From positions 1 to 64,000 of the forward strand of contig DATJPW010000219.1 in NCBI GenBank assembly GCA_035506215.1: a stretch of 64,000 nucleotides of DNA, read 5' to 3'. The notes below the pieces were generated by a model. The model was not told the DNA's origin and made no database searches. It saw only the letters and a program-made list of their open reading frames with translations. Positions 1 to 7,976 of the stretch are shown piece after piece; the first letter of the stretch is position 1; each line of letters begins with the position of its first letter. A program made the translations under genes and the position numbers. The stretch is from DATJPW01 sp035506215. GTDB taxonomy: Bacteria > Desulfobacterota > Desulfomonilia > Desulfomonilales > Desulfomonilaceae.

Positions 1-61
1 ACCGCACCCGGATTTTTTATAAAGTTAATAGATTTCTTGGTCAACCATTGTAATTGATTGC

Positions 62-1939
62 TCAGTCAACTATTGAAATAATAGGCACCTTTTTGAAATT
101 CCAATTCCCGTCCTTGTAGGTGCAGTTGACGAAGACCTTCCAGTTTGCCTCATCCAGGTTGGGTTTGTCGCTCCGGAAATAATAACCGGGCCAACGGGTC
201 TCTTCACGGAACTGGATAGTTCTCGCATGAACTTCAGCCTGGTACATCCTCTGGATGTTCTCGTGGCAACGCAGCAGATCGTGCAGATCGGCAGCAGCCA
301 ACTTTTCGGAATCCTCCTTCAGCCATGCCAAGAGTTCCAGGGCCCTCTCAAGTTTCTTCCCATTGGTCTTGAAGCCCGAGGTCACGCCGCCCACATACTC
401 ATCCATGATCTTCTGCAAGCGGAACATAAACATCTTGGGCCGGCAGAATTCAGGATTGATCTCCGGGTCGCTGGATTTGGCCGCATGCTCTGCAAAAATA
501 TCAAGAGGCTTCAGGATCTGTGCCTTCAGAGCGTCTATCTTTGCCTTGTCCACATTCGGCTGTGTATTGTTCTCTACTACGAACCGGACAGCGGATTTTC
601 CTGCAGCCCGCCCCTCAGCGTGAGAGCCGGAGGAGAACTTGTGACTGGACGCGCCGGATGCGTCACCCGCACAGAACAGGCCCTTCACCGTGGACATATA
701 CTCATAGCCCCAGAAGTACTCTTTCGGGGCCAAGTCCTTAGGTCCGCTCACCCATGCGCCGGATGCGCCGGAGTGAGATCCGATGAAGTACGGCTCGGAG
801 GCCGCTATTTCCGAGGACCTCTCCTCAGGCTGCACGTTGGTGCCGGCCCAAAGAATGGCCTGGGAAATAGTCATATCGAGGAAGTCTTCCCAGGCTTCAG
901 TCTCCAGGTCTTTCATTTTCTTCTTGAAGGCCTTGGGATCGTCCTTGAACTCAGCCGCTATTTTTTCAATGGCCTCTTCCGTCCTCATGTAGATCGGTCC
1001 CAAGCCTTCGAACTCGTCCAGCATTCCCAGCCAGTTGCGCAGATTGGCCGGAATCGGCTTGACACTGCCGTATGAACCCCACTTGGCCAGTTCGTCCTTC
1101 CGCTCTGCCATGTACTCGCCGCCATAAGCGTTAGTCGCACGGGACTTGAACAGGAGGAACCACGCGCCGACAGGCCCGTACCCGTCCTTGAAACGGACGG
1201 GGATGAAACGAACTTCCTGGCAGGTCTGCTCAGCGCCGGCCAATAGGGTGAAAGCCAAGCTTGAGCCGGTGTTCCAGGGCGGATACCATGCACGTCCAAG
1301 ACCTTCGCCTACGCTTCTGGGCTTGAACACGTGAACAGCTCCGCCCATAGCCGCCAATACAGCCTTGGCCTTAAACACGTAGAACTTCTCTTCACGTGTG
1401 CTGAATCCGACAGCGCCTGCGATCCGATCTCCATCCAGAAGTGGATAAGTGATGAAGATCCGTTCGAAATACTCACCGCCGTTTTGGGCGAGTGCGTTCT
1501 TCGCCGCCTCGGCGATCACCACTTTGTAAGACTCGCCGTTGATCATCAGTTGCCAACGGCCCTCATGAACGTATTTGCCCTGTTCGTCCTTCCAGATGGG
1601 AAGGCCCCACTTCTCGAACAGATGCACAGTGGAATCCACGTGACGAGCAATGTCGTAAACCAGATCCTCACGGGTGATGCCCATAAGGTCATTGCGAACG
1701 TAACGAACATAGTCTTCGCAAGTGTTCTCGCCGCTGTTGATATCTACGTACTGGTTGAGGGCCGATAGGCCCATGGCTACTGCGCCTGAACGGTCCATAG
1801 CGGCCTTATCCACGAGGGTGACCTTCAGGCCGTTCTTCTTGGCCCAGTAAGATGCCTCGACAGCGGCTCCGCATGCCGCCATACCACCGCCACAAATGAG
1901 AATATCAGTGGTGACTTCTACAGTCTCGAAATTCGCCAT
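62..1939 (-). CDS. aprA: Adenylylsulfate (APS) reductase alpha subunit
   Basis: FAD subunit of dissimilatory APS reductase, which reduces APS to sulfite and AMP in the cytoplasm, the second step of sulfate respiration. The protein opens with a Rossmann dinucleotide motif (ILICGGGMAACGAA, about residues 14-27) and has the length usual for AprA (about 625 aa). Two ATGs lie close together (1945 and 1939). The GGAGG at 1949-1953 is only 3 nt from the first but 9 nt from the second, so the MANFETVEV start is chosen. It follows aprB by 19 nt as one operon. sat does not lie upstream of aprB in this window. qmoABC, the usual electron donor complex, could lie beyond the left edge (inference). Confidence 0.97.
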   Translation of the reverse strand: MANFETVEVTTDILICGGGMAACGAAVEASYWAKKNGLKVTLVDKAAMDRSGAVAMGLSALNQYVDINSGENTCEDYVRYVRNDLMGITREDLVYDIARHVDSTVHLFEKWGLPIWKDEQGKYVHEGRWQLMINGESYKVVIAEAAKNALAQNGGEYFERIFITYPLLDGDRIAGAVGFSTREEKFYVFKAKAVLAAMGGAVHVFKPRSVGEGLGRAWYPPWNTGSSLAFTLLAGAEQTCQEVRFIPVRFKDGYGPVGAWFLLFKSRATNAYGGEYMAERKDELAKWGSYGSVKPIPANLRNWLGMLDEFEGLGPIYMRTEEAIEKIAAEFKDDPKAFKKKMKDLETEAWEDFLDMTISQAILWAGTNVQPEERSSEIAASEPYFIGSHSGASGAWVSGPKDLAPKEYFWGYEYMSTVKGLFCAGDASGASSHKFSSGSHAEGRAAGKSAVRFVVENNTQPNVDKAKIDALKAQILKPLDIFAEHAAKSSDPEINPEFCRPKMFMFRLQKIMDEYVGGVTSGFKTNGKKLERALELLAWLKEDSEKLAAADLHDLLRCHENIQRMYQAEVHARTIQFREETRWPGYYFRSDKPNLDEANWKVFVNCTYKDGNWNFKKVPIISIVD

Positions 1940-1958
1940 ATTCATTTACCTCCCAGAT

Positions 1959-2402
1959 TTACTTCTTCAATGTCGGGAGCTCTTTCAGCCTCAAGGCATC
2001 GGGCTCGTTGTACAGGCACTGGCTGGCCAGATCCGTGGTGACTTCGCCGAAGCCGCCGTCGGGCTTAGCAGTACCTTCGGGCGTAGTCCTGATCGCGAAC
2101 TTGAATCGTTTCACCATGCCACTGCGAAATTTCACAGTCCACATGATGTCTTCAGAGCCACGGAGTGGAACGACAGATGCGCCCATAGGAACGAAGTCCG
2201 CGTAGCCCCTTACATCAATGGCCTGCTGGGGACAAATTTTAACGCAATTGTAGCATTCCCAGCAGAAGTCGGGCTCCCGGTTCCAGGCTTTCATTTTTTC
2301 CTTGTCAAGGACCATCAGATCGTTCGGGCAGATGTACAAGCAAGCGGTCTTATCCTGACCCTTGCATCCATCGCATTTTTCCATAATAACGTAGCTTGGC
2401 AT
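1959..2402 (-). CDS. aprB: Adenylylsulfate reductase beta subunit (2x[4Fe-4S])
   Basis: Ferredoxin-like subunit that passes electrons to the FAD of AprA. Two cluster-binding motifs are visible: an N-terminal C-x2-C-x8-C-x3-C starting at Cys10, in which the second spacer is long as is typical of AprB, and a second motif CWECYNCVKICP. The C-terminal tail (about 50 aa, ending LPTLKK) is the arm that wraps AprA in known structures. The length of 147 aa is normal. The ATG is preceded by AGGAGG at good spacing. It is the first gene of aprBA. Confidence 0.97.
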   Translation of the reverse strand: MPSYVIMEKCDGCKGQDKTACLYICPNDLMVLDKEKMKAWNREPDFCWECYNCVKICPQQAIDVRGYADFVPMGASVVPLRGSEDIMWTVKFRSGMVKRFKFAIRTTPEGTAKPDGGFGEVTTDLASQCLYNEPDALRLKELPTLKK

Positions 2403-2741
2403 GAACCAACCTCCTAGGTTTAATTAAGCTTTTGTTTCTGGTCGTTCATCTTCACTTTCGAGATGCGGTTAGGCTTTGTGTGCCTGCTAACCTCCTTTCT
2501 GTATATATAGTCGCTGCGGCTCTTTCGGATGCGAATCGGCGACGATCACAATCGCCGTCAGAATTGTCGTGCCGGAGCACTGCGCCTGACTCACAACCCC
2601 ATCCCACCGGGATCACTCGCGCCTGGCTCCTTTGATCTTACAGCAAAAGCCGCAATCGCTTGACGGTCTGATATTCTCCGGCGCCCCCTCACCGGAACAG
2701 GTGTTCGATGGCTCTTGATTTTTAGAGCGGGTATAGGACCC
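2403..2741 (-). other. Long untranslated leader of aprBA
   Basis: No convincing gene lies between aprB and the diverging gene at 2931. If the promoter at 2777-2805 is right, aprBA mRNA starts with about 370 nt of leader. It contains a weak hairpin at 2469-2494 (GGTTAG/CTAACC) and a purine-rich AGGAGG-like stretch near 2490 with no following start codon. No known riboswitch was recognised. Confidence 0.4.
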
Positions 2742-2770
2742 TTCCTGTGGACCGACCACATTCACAGGAA
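2742..2770. promoter_or_regulatory. Inverted repeat at the aprBA transcription start
   Basis: TTCCTGTG (2742-2749) and CACAGGAA (2763-2770) form a perfect 8-bp inverted repeat with a 13-nt spacer. A second nested pair, TGTGG/CCACA, lies inside. The repeat begins at the predicted +1 of aprBA, so it could be a repressor operator or a 5' mRNA hairpin. It does not match the Rex or HcpR consensus closely enough to assign. Confidence 0.45.
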
Positions 2771-2776
2771 TGCTCA

Positions 2777-2805
2777 ATTAAATCAAATGGCCTAGTGAGT
2801 GTCAA
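2777..2805 (-). promoter_or_regulatory. Sigma-70-type promoter of aprBA
   Basis: On the minus strand, TTGACA (plus 2800-2805) and TTTAAT (plus 2777-2782) are separated by exactly 17 nt. The -35 is consensus and the -10 matches 5 of 6. The predicted start is near 2770. A strong promoter fits a central energy-metabolism operon. Confidence 0.7.
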
Positions 2806-2930
2806 GAAAATTTTTCTATGTAATCGGGCTCATTTGTTCATCAAATTAGGGGCCGTCGGACTTGTCACGCCCAAATTTAGATGTTAACATTAAAAATTAC
2901 TGTTTGGCGCTCTTAAAGGAGCCTCTATAC

Positions 2931-3896
2931 ATGATTAATGCAAGAAGAAATGACCCATGTCCTTGCGGCAGCGGGCTAAAATATAAGAAATGCTGTCTGA
3001 AAAGCGACCAGCAGCCTAAAAGCCTCGATCCTGAAGCAGCCCGAATTCGAGCCCAAGCTTTTAATGAAATGTCGTTTGAAAACTTCAACGAAGCTGTCGC
3101 TCTCTTCAAAAACTGCCTGGAATCATCCACTGAGCCGCATGAAATTCTTGAAGCTATAGCGGCATGCTACGACGGATTGGAAAATTATGAGGCCGCCGCG
3201 GAATATTACGCCAAGGCCCTCGAAATCTGCCCGCCTTCGCGACGTCGCGAATTGAATTATCGTCTCGGAGTTGCCGCAGGCTGTGCCGAGCAAATCGAGA
3301 AGGCGCTCTTCGCTTTTGGCAATTGCCTGGAATTTCGTCCCGATTCGGCCACAAAAGAGAGTTTGTATGAAATTATAAGGATATTGAGCGAGATCCACGA
3401 TGGACATATCAACCCGGCTTTTTTTAGGACCCGTGTCCAGCTTCAACGGGCTTTTTCTGATATGGAAACCGATAAGTACGATTCAGCAGCATCACGTTTA
3501 GAAAAATTGATCGAGGTAGATCCGGAGAATCCCGCGATCTTTTATAACCTTGGGGTTGTCTATACGTTCCTAAAGAGGGAGGAAGACGCCCTGATCCAGT
3601 TCCAAAAGACTGTCGATCTCAATCCCCATTATGCCGAGGCCTGGTACAATATGGGTCAGATATCCCTTATCAAGCACCGGGACGCATCCCGCGCTTTGCA
3701 CTGTTACGACCGTGCAGTGTCGGTTCGCCCGGACTATATAGGGGCCCACCACCAACGAGGAGTTGTTTTGGAGCTGCTGGGCGACCGAAAGAACGCCCTA
3801 TCGAGTTGGCGAACTACGTTGGAACTTGATCCGGAAAACAAGACGGCAAAAGAAAATGTTCGCCGACTGGAGGCTGCTGAAACTCAAGGCGCTTAA
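2931..3896 (+). CDS. SEC-C motif and TPR-repeat protein
   Basis: Begins with a SEC-C zinc-binding motif (RNDPCPCGSGLKYKKCC, residues 6-22), followed by about seven TPR-like helical pairs. The clearest TPRs run from about residue 190 to the end (for example NPAIFYNLGVVYTFLKREED and HYAEAWYNMGQ). SEC-C motifs bind zinc and often mediate contact with ribosome or translocase partners; the partner here is unknown. An upstream in-frame TTG exists at 2862, but the ATG at 2931 has AAGGAG nine bases before it and places the SEC-C motif at the N-terminus as usual. It probably forms an operon with the next two genes. Confidence 0.85.
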   Translation: MINARRNDPCPCGSGLKYKKCCLKSDQQPKSLDPEAARIRAQAFNEMSFENFNEAVALFKNCLESSTEPHEILEAIAACYDGLENYEAAAEYYAKALEICPPSRRRELNYRLGVAAGCAEQIEKALFAFGNCLEFRPDSATKESLYEIIRILSEIHDGHINPAFFRTRVQLQRAFSDMETDKYDSAASRLEKLIEVDPENPAIFYNLGVVYTFLKREEDALIQFQKTVDLNPHYAEAWYNMGQISLIKHRDASRALHCYDRAVSVRPDYIGAHHQRGVVLELLGDRKNALSSWRTTLELDPENKTAKENVRRLEAAETQGA

Positions 3897-3922
3897 GAAA
3901 AAATTGATTGAAAGGATCCTAA

Positions 3923-4723
3923 ATGAAATTTACTAAACCGGAATGCCAAGGCGGTCGGCGACTCATGACTTGGGACGACGCGTTCAATTTCTCCTGCCGG
4001 CCCGGCATAGATTGTTTCAACTCATGCTGTCGGGATATAACCATATTTTTGAGCGCCCTTGACGTAGTCAGGTTGAGAAAAACATTAGGGGTTACCTCAA
4101 CGGCCTTCCTGCATGAATACACGCACCAGATCTTATCACCGGTTAGTGGGCTGCCTGCCGTTGTTCTGAGGATGTCGGACGACGAGCAGAAAAAATGTCC
4201 GTTCGTAACCGAGCAAGGCTGCTCAGTGTATGAGAACCGACCCTATTCTTGCAGGCTATATCCTCTGGACACCGAGCAAGGGGTAGAATACTCCTTTATT
4301 GTGGGAACGGAGACGTGTCACGGACTGAGAGAGACTCAAGACTGGACTGTGGAGCGCTGGAGAAAGGATCAAGGGCTCTATGCTTACGACGACATCGACC
4401 ATTATCTCAAGGACGTCATGTCCGCGGACGAGGTCTGGGAACGAAAGATCGAAGACGCTCGCATGCAGGACATGTTCATGATGGCGATCTATGATGTGGA
4501 CCGTTTCAGAGAATTTGTTTTCGAGAGTTCTTTTCTGAAGAAATTCCGTGTCGATGACGACATATTGGACAAAATTCGCCAAGACGATGTCGCGCTTCTT
4601 TATTTCGCGGGCCAATGGCTGCGTTTTGCGTTTTTTGGGAAAAAAGGCTTTTTGAAAATTGATCGAGACTATCTTGAGCAAAAAAAGCGCGTCGTACTTG
4701 GCCGAAAGGGAATGGGTGCATGA
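3923..4723 (+). CDS. YkgJ-family cysteine-cluster protein
   Basis: Belongs to the YkgJ/UPF0153 family of putative iron- or zinc-chelating proteins. The cysteine pattern is visible: C-x8-C-x4-C-C near residues 26-37, then CPF...GCSVYENRPYSCRLYPL near residues 92-114. The C-terminal half (about 120 aa) is helical and variable. GAAAGGA precedes the ATG. Function in the family is not established. Its stop overlaps the start of the HEAT-repeat gene by 4 nt (ATGA), so the two are translationally coupled. Confidence 0.85.
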   Translation: MKFTKPECQGGRRLMTWDDAFNFSCRPGIDCFNSCCRDITIFLSALDVVRLRKTLGVTSTAFLHEYTHQILSPVSGLPAVVLRMSDDEQKKCPFVTEQGCSVYENRPYSCRLYPLDTEQGVEYSFIVGTETCHGLRETQDWTVERWRKDQGLYAYDDIDHYLKDVMSADEVWERKIEDARMQDMFMMAIYDVDRFREFVFESSFLKKFRVDDDILDKIRQDDVALLYFAGQWLRFAFFGKKGFLKIDRDYLEQKKRVVLGRKGMGA

Positions 4724-6036
4724 AGAGCTTTATCCAAAAGGCTGCGATAATAATTCTGTGTTCGGTCGTAGGGCTGTCCGCAGCGCTCGCGGCTTCAATT
4801 GACGAGCAGATCAATAATTTGAAGAATGAGAATGCCGAGGTCAGGGCCAAAGCTGCTTACGAACTGGGATGCGGCTGAAACAAGCCTGCGAGGGCGGTCC
4901 CGCCTCTCATAGCAGCGCTCAAAGACCAGGATTCGAAGGTAAGGAAAAACGCCGTTGAATCATTGGGATCTTTTCCAAGAGAATCGGCGCAGTCCATTCC
5001 GGGCTTGCTTGAGCGTCTCGGCGACGATGATGTAGAGGTCCGGCGTGCGACGATCCTGGCCCTGGGAAATTTGGGAAAAGGCCAGAACAACGTCGAGGAA
5101 GCGCTTAAGAAGTACACTCAAGATTCGGACCCGGTTACGCGCCTCGATGCCCTGGTGGCCATGGCCGAATTGGGAAAAACCGAAGAAACCGGGATTCCCA
5201 CTCTGCTTAAGGCATTGGGAAGCAGCAAAGAGGCTACCGCACGAGCGGCCGCCAAGGCCCTGAGTATGATCGCCGCGGAAAAACCGCAGGAAGTCTTGCC
5301 CGGCATAATGGAGATACTGGACAAGAAAGAACAGCCAGCAGCGATAAATTCACTCAGAATCATTAGAGGAATGAAATCTCAGTCCTCCGAAGCCGCTCCT
5401 CGCATAGCATCGTTGTACAAGAGTGTGACTCCTCACGAGCGGAGAGAGATTGTAGACACTCTTACGGCGATTGATACTGAAGGAAACTACACCATACCTG
5501 TGCTGATTGAAGCCCTGAAGGAGCCCGCTCCTTATGATAGAAGGGACGCACTGTTGGGACTGATGAAATACCGGTCCAAGGTGGATCTTTTCATTGACTC
5601 TTTGACCGATGAGCTGAAGGATAATGATCTGGAAAACAAGTTTCTGGCCATCAACATCGTCAGAGGGCTTGGCCAGCAGGGATCAAAGGCTCTGCCCGCT
5701 ATGATCATGCTGACCAACGACCAGAACCCGCAAGTCCGAGCAGCAGTAGTCAATGCCATTGGTGTTTTTGGGTCCTCTTACCCGGAAGTCGTGCGTACAC
5801 TCGGACAGACAGTCACGGACGCGGACCTCCGCGTTAGAATGGCTTCTGTGGTTGCTCTGGAAAATGCGGGAAAAACAAATCCTCAGGAGGTGATCCCAAT
5901 TTTACAGAGAGCGCTGGATTCGGAAAAACTCGACGCAGCAAAGCGCAGGATAAAGGCCGCATTGGACGGCCTCAATAAAAAGGTCGCTTCTCCTACCGGC
6001 CAGCAGTCAGCGGAAAAACAGCAGAACAACAAGTGA
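4720..6036 (+). CDS. Exported HEAT-repeat protein with in-frame UGA (candidate selenoprotein)
   Basis: The frame runs from the ATG at 4720 (overlapping the preceding stop) through a signal peptide (residues 1-25) into HEAT/PBS-type repeats, but codon 53 is TGA (4876-4878), directly after Cys51-Gly52. Beyond the TGA the same frame continues without interruption as HEAT repeats (NKPARAVPPLIAALKD and onward) for 385 more residues to 6036. The reading frame, operon coupling and repeat periodicity are all intact, and the only defect is UGA. A stem-loop just after the UGA resembles a bacterial SECIS, so selenocysteine (a C-G-U motif) is possible. A nonsense mutation or base error, for example GGA to TGA, is the alternative. 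If the UGA is a stop, translation could restart at the Met codon 4963. The mature protein would be periplasmic. Confidence 0.6.
4876..4908 (+). promoter_or_regulatory. SECIS-like stem-loop following UGA
   Basis: After the in-frame UGA, 4890-4896 (GAGGGCG) pairs with 4901-4908 (CGCC-T-CTC), leaving one bulged T at 4905 and a tetraloop GTCC at 4897-4900. The loop starts 19 nt after the UGA and begins with G then U. Bacterial SECIS elements are known to sit directly downstream of UGA with a small apical loop containing an early G at about this distance. The call is inference from geometry. Confidence 0.45.
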
Positions 6037-6071
6037 CCGGAGGCGACCTCAACATTCCGACACCAGGGATG

Positions 6072-7976
6072 TTAAATGTCCAGGTCCCGGACTTCCTGAG
6101 CGTGGTCTTTTATGAACAGGAAGCGTCTCCGCACGTCTTTCCCCATGAGAGTGTCAAAGATTTCGTGAGTTTTATCCTCATCGTCGATGCCGATTTTCAG
6201 GATGGTACGAGTGGCGGGATCCATAGTGGTCATCTTGAGAGTTTGAGCGTCCATCTCACCAAGGCCTTTAAACCTTTGCACTTCGACTTCTTTCCCGTTC
6301 CGGCCTTTTAGCAGCTTCTCCTTTTCCCGGTCTGAAAAAACATATCGTACTTTAGCACTTTTCCCCGATCCCAATATTATTCTATAGAGCGGCGGCATTG
6401 CGAGGTACACATGTCCTTTCCTCAACAGTTCAGGGAGGAAACGATAAAAGAAGGTCAGCACCAGAGCCGCGATATGATGGCCGTCCACATCGGCGTCCGT
6501 ATTTATGATGATTTTTCCGTAGCGCAGCCGACTGTAATCAAAAGACTTGCCCATGCCTGTGCCGACACTCTGGACCAGGCTCTGGATCTCCTTGTTGGCC
6601 TTGAGCTTCTCTCCTGAAGCCTGCTCTACGTTCAGGATCTTACCTCGTATGGGCAATATCGCCTGGAATCTGCGGTCCCTGGCCTGTTTGGACGATCCGC
6701 CCGCGCTGTCTCCTTCGACTATAAACAATTCCGTATCGCTGAGTGACTGCGAAGAGCAGTTCGCCAATTTTCCCGGGAGCATGAGGCGTCGTGTCGCAGC
6801 TTTTCGGGTTACCTGGTCTCTCGCAGCCCGTGAGGCGGCTCTAGCCTGGGAGGCAAGAATCACCCTACCCGCCAGGATCGCTGCCTGGTTCGGGTTCTGA
6901 TGAAGCCATGTCTCAAGCGCGTTGCGCACCAGCGGTTCGATCTGCTGTGCTGCATCACTTGTGAGACGTTCCTTGGTCTGACCCTGAAATTCAAGATTAC
7001 CATGTAGGTACACCGAAACAACTGCCAGGAGGCCCTCTCTGACGTCCTCGGCTGAGACACCTTTCACCCCTTTCGGAAGGCCATTTCGTTTCTCAATGTA
7101 CGCCCGAACAGCGCGGGTTATGCCGTTTCGGAAAGCAGTCTCGTGAGTCCCTCCGGACGGAGTCGGTATCGAGTTGACAAAGGAAAGTATCCGGTGAGAG
7201 GTTTGTTCGGTCCAGGCCATCGCGATCTCCAGCCTCAGATCATTGCCGTACGAATAGTAGAACGGCTGAACGTCGATCAAAGTACGGTCCTCGGCTAGTT
7301 TTCTCAGAAAATCGTTGATCCCTCCGGAATAACAAAACGTCTCAGTGGCGCCTTGAATCTCGTCCTCCAATCTGATCGTGAGACCTGCAATCAAAAAGGC
7401 TTTGGTCTGGAGCCGCTCGCGAATCAGATCAATGGAGAAGGTCGTGTTGGAAAATATTTTCGGGTCGGGCTGAAACGTTACCTTGGTGCCTGTACAACCG
7501 GTTCCGGCAACTTGATGTAAAGGGGAAGCGGGTTTTCCGCGTCGGAACTGTTGTTGATATCGCAAACCTTTCCGCTCGACTTCTACGATCATTTTCTCGC
7601 TCAGAGCGTTCACCACTGCCGCACCGACACCGTGCAAGCCGCCGGCAACTTTGTATGCGTCATCATCGAATTTTCCACCTGCATGCAGGTTGCAAAAAAT
7701 GGTTTCCACCGTGTTCTTGCCTGTGGCGGGATGCTTCTCCACCGGGATACCCCTGCCTCTATCTTCCACGGACAGACTTCCGTCCCCCAGGAGAGTGACA
7801 TCTATCTGATCGCAGTGTCCGTTGAGTGCTTCATCTACGCTATTGTCCAAGATCTCCCAAACAAGCTGATGCAAACCGTCCGGACCGGTCCCTCCTATGT
7901 ACATTCCAGGCCGCTTCCGGACAGGGTCTAACCCCTTCAACACCTGAATTTTCTCAACGGTATAAGATTCGCTCAT
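6072..7976 (-). CDS. parE: DNA topoisomerase IV subunit B
   Basis: ATPase subunit of a type IIA topoisomerase. Visible motifs are the GHKL ATP site (EILDNSVDEAL, about residues 41-51, and GGLHGVGAAVVNALS, about 112-126), the TOPRIM EGDSAGG (about 414-420) and DTDADVDG-like metal site NTDADVDGHH. At 634 aa, without the GyrB insert, it fits ParE. It overlaps the parC stop by 4 nt, so the subunits are co-translated. GyrB is the alternative, but the RPGMYIGGTGPDGLHQLVWE style and pairing with the adjacent A subunit favour topoisomerase IV. Confidence 0.88.
   Translation of the reverse strand: MSESYTVEKIQVLKGLDPVRKRPGMYIGGTGPDGLHQLVWEILDNSVDEALNGHCDQIDVTLLGDGSLSVEDRGRGIPVEKHPATGKNTVETIFCNLHAGGKFDDDAYKVAGGLHGVGAAVVNALSEKMIVEVERKGLRYQQQFRRGKPASPLHQVAGTGCTGTKVTFQPDPKIFSNTTFSIDLIRERLQTKAFLIAGLTIRLEDEIQGATETFCYSGGINDFLRKLAEDRTLIDVQPFYYSYGNDLRLEIAMAWTEQTSHRILSFVNSIPTPSGGTHETAFRNGITRAVRAYIEKRNGLPKGVKGVSAEDVREGLLAVVSVYLHGNLEFQGQTKERLTSDAAQQIEPLVRNALETWLHQNPNQAAILAGRVILASQARAASRAARDQVTRKAATRRLMLPGKLANCSSQSLSDTELFIVEGDSAGGSSKQARDRRFQAILPIRGKILNVEQASGEKLKANKEIQSLVQSVGTGMGKSFDYSRLRYGKIIINTDADVDGHHIAALVLTFFYRFLPELLRKGHVYLAMPPLYRIILGSGKSAKVRYVFSDREKEKLLKGRNGKEVEVQRFKGLGEMDAQTLKMTTMDPATRTILKIGIDDEDKTHEIFDTLMGKDVRRRFLFIKDHAQEVRDLDI

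Noticed and set aside
2432..2635. 67-codon frame on the plus strand upstream of aprB
   Set aside because: No ribosome-binding site, no family resemblance, and it lies in the aprBA leader on the opposite strand.
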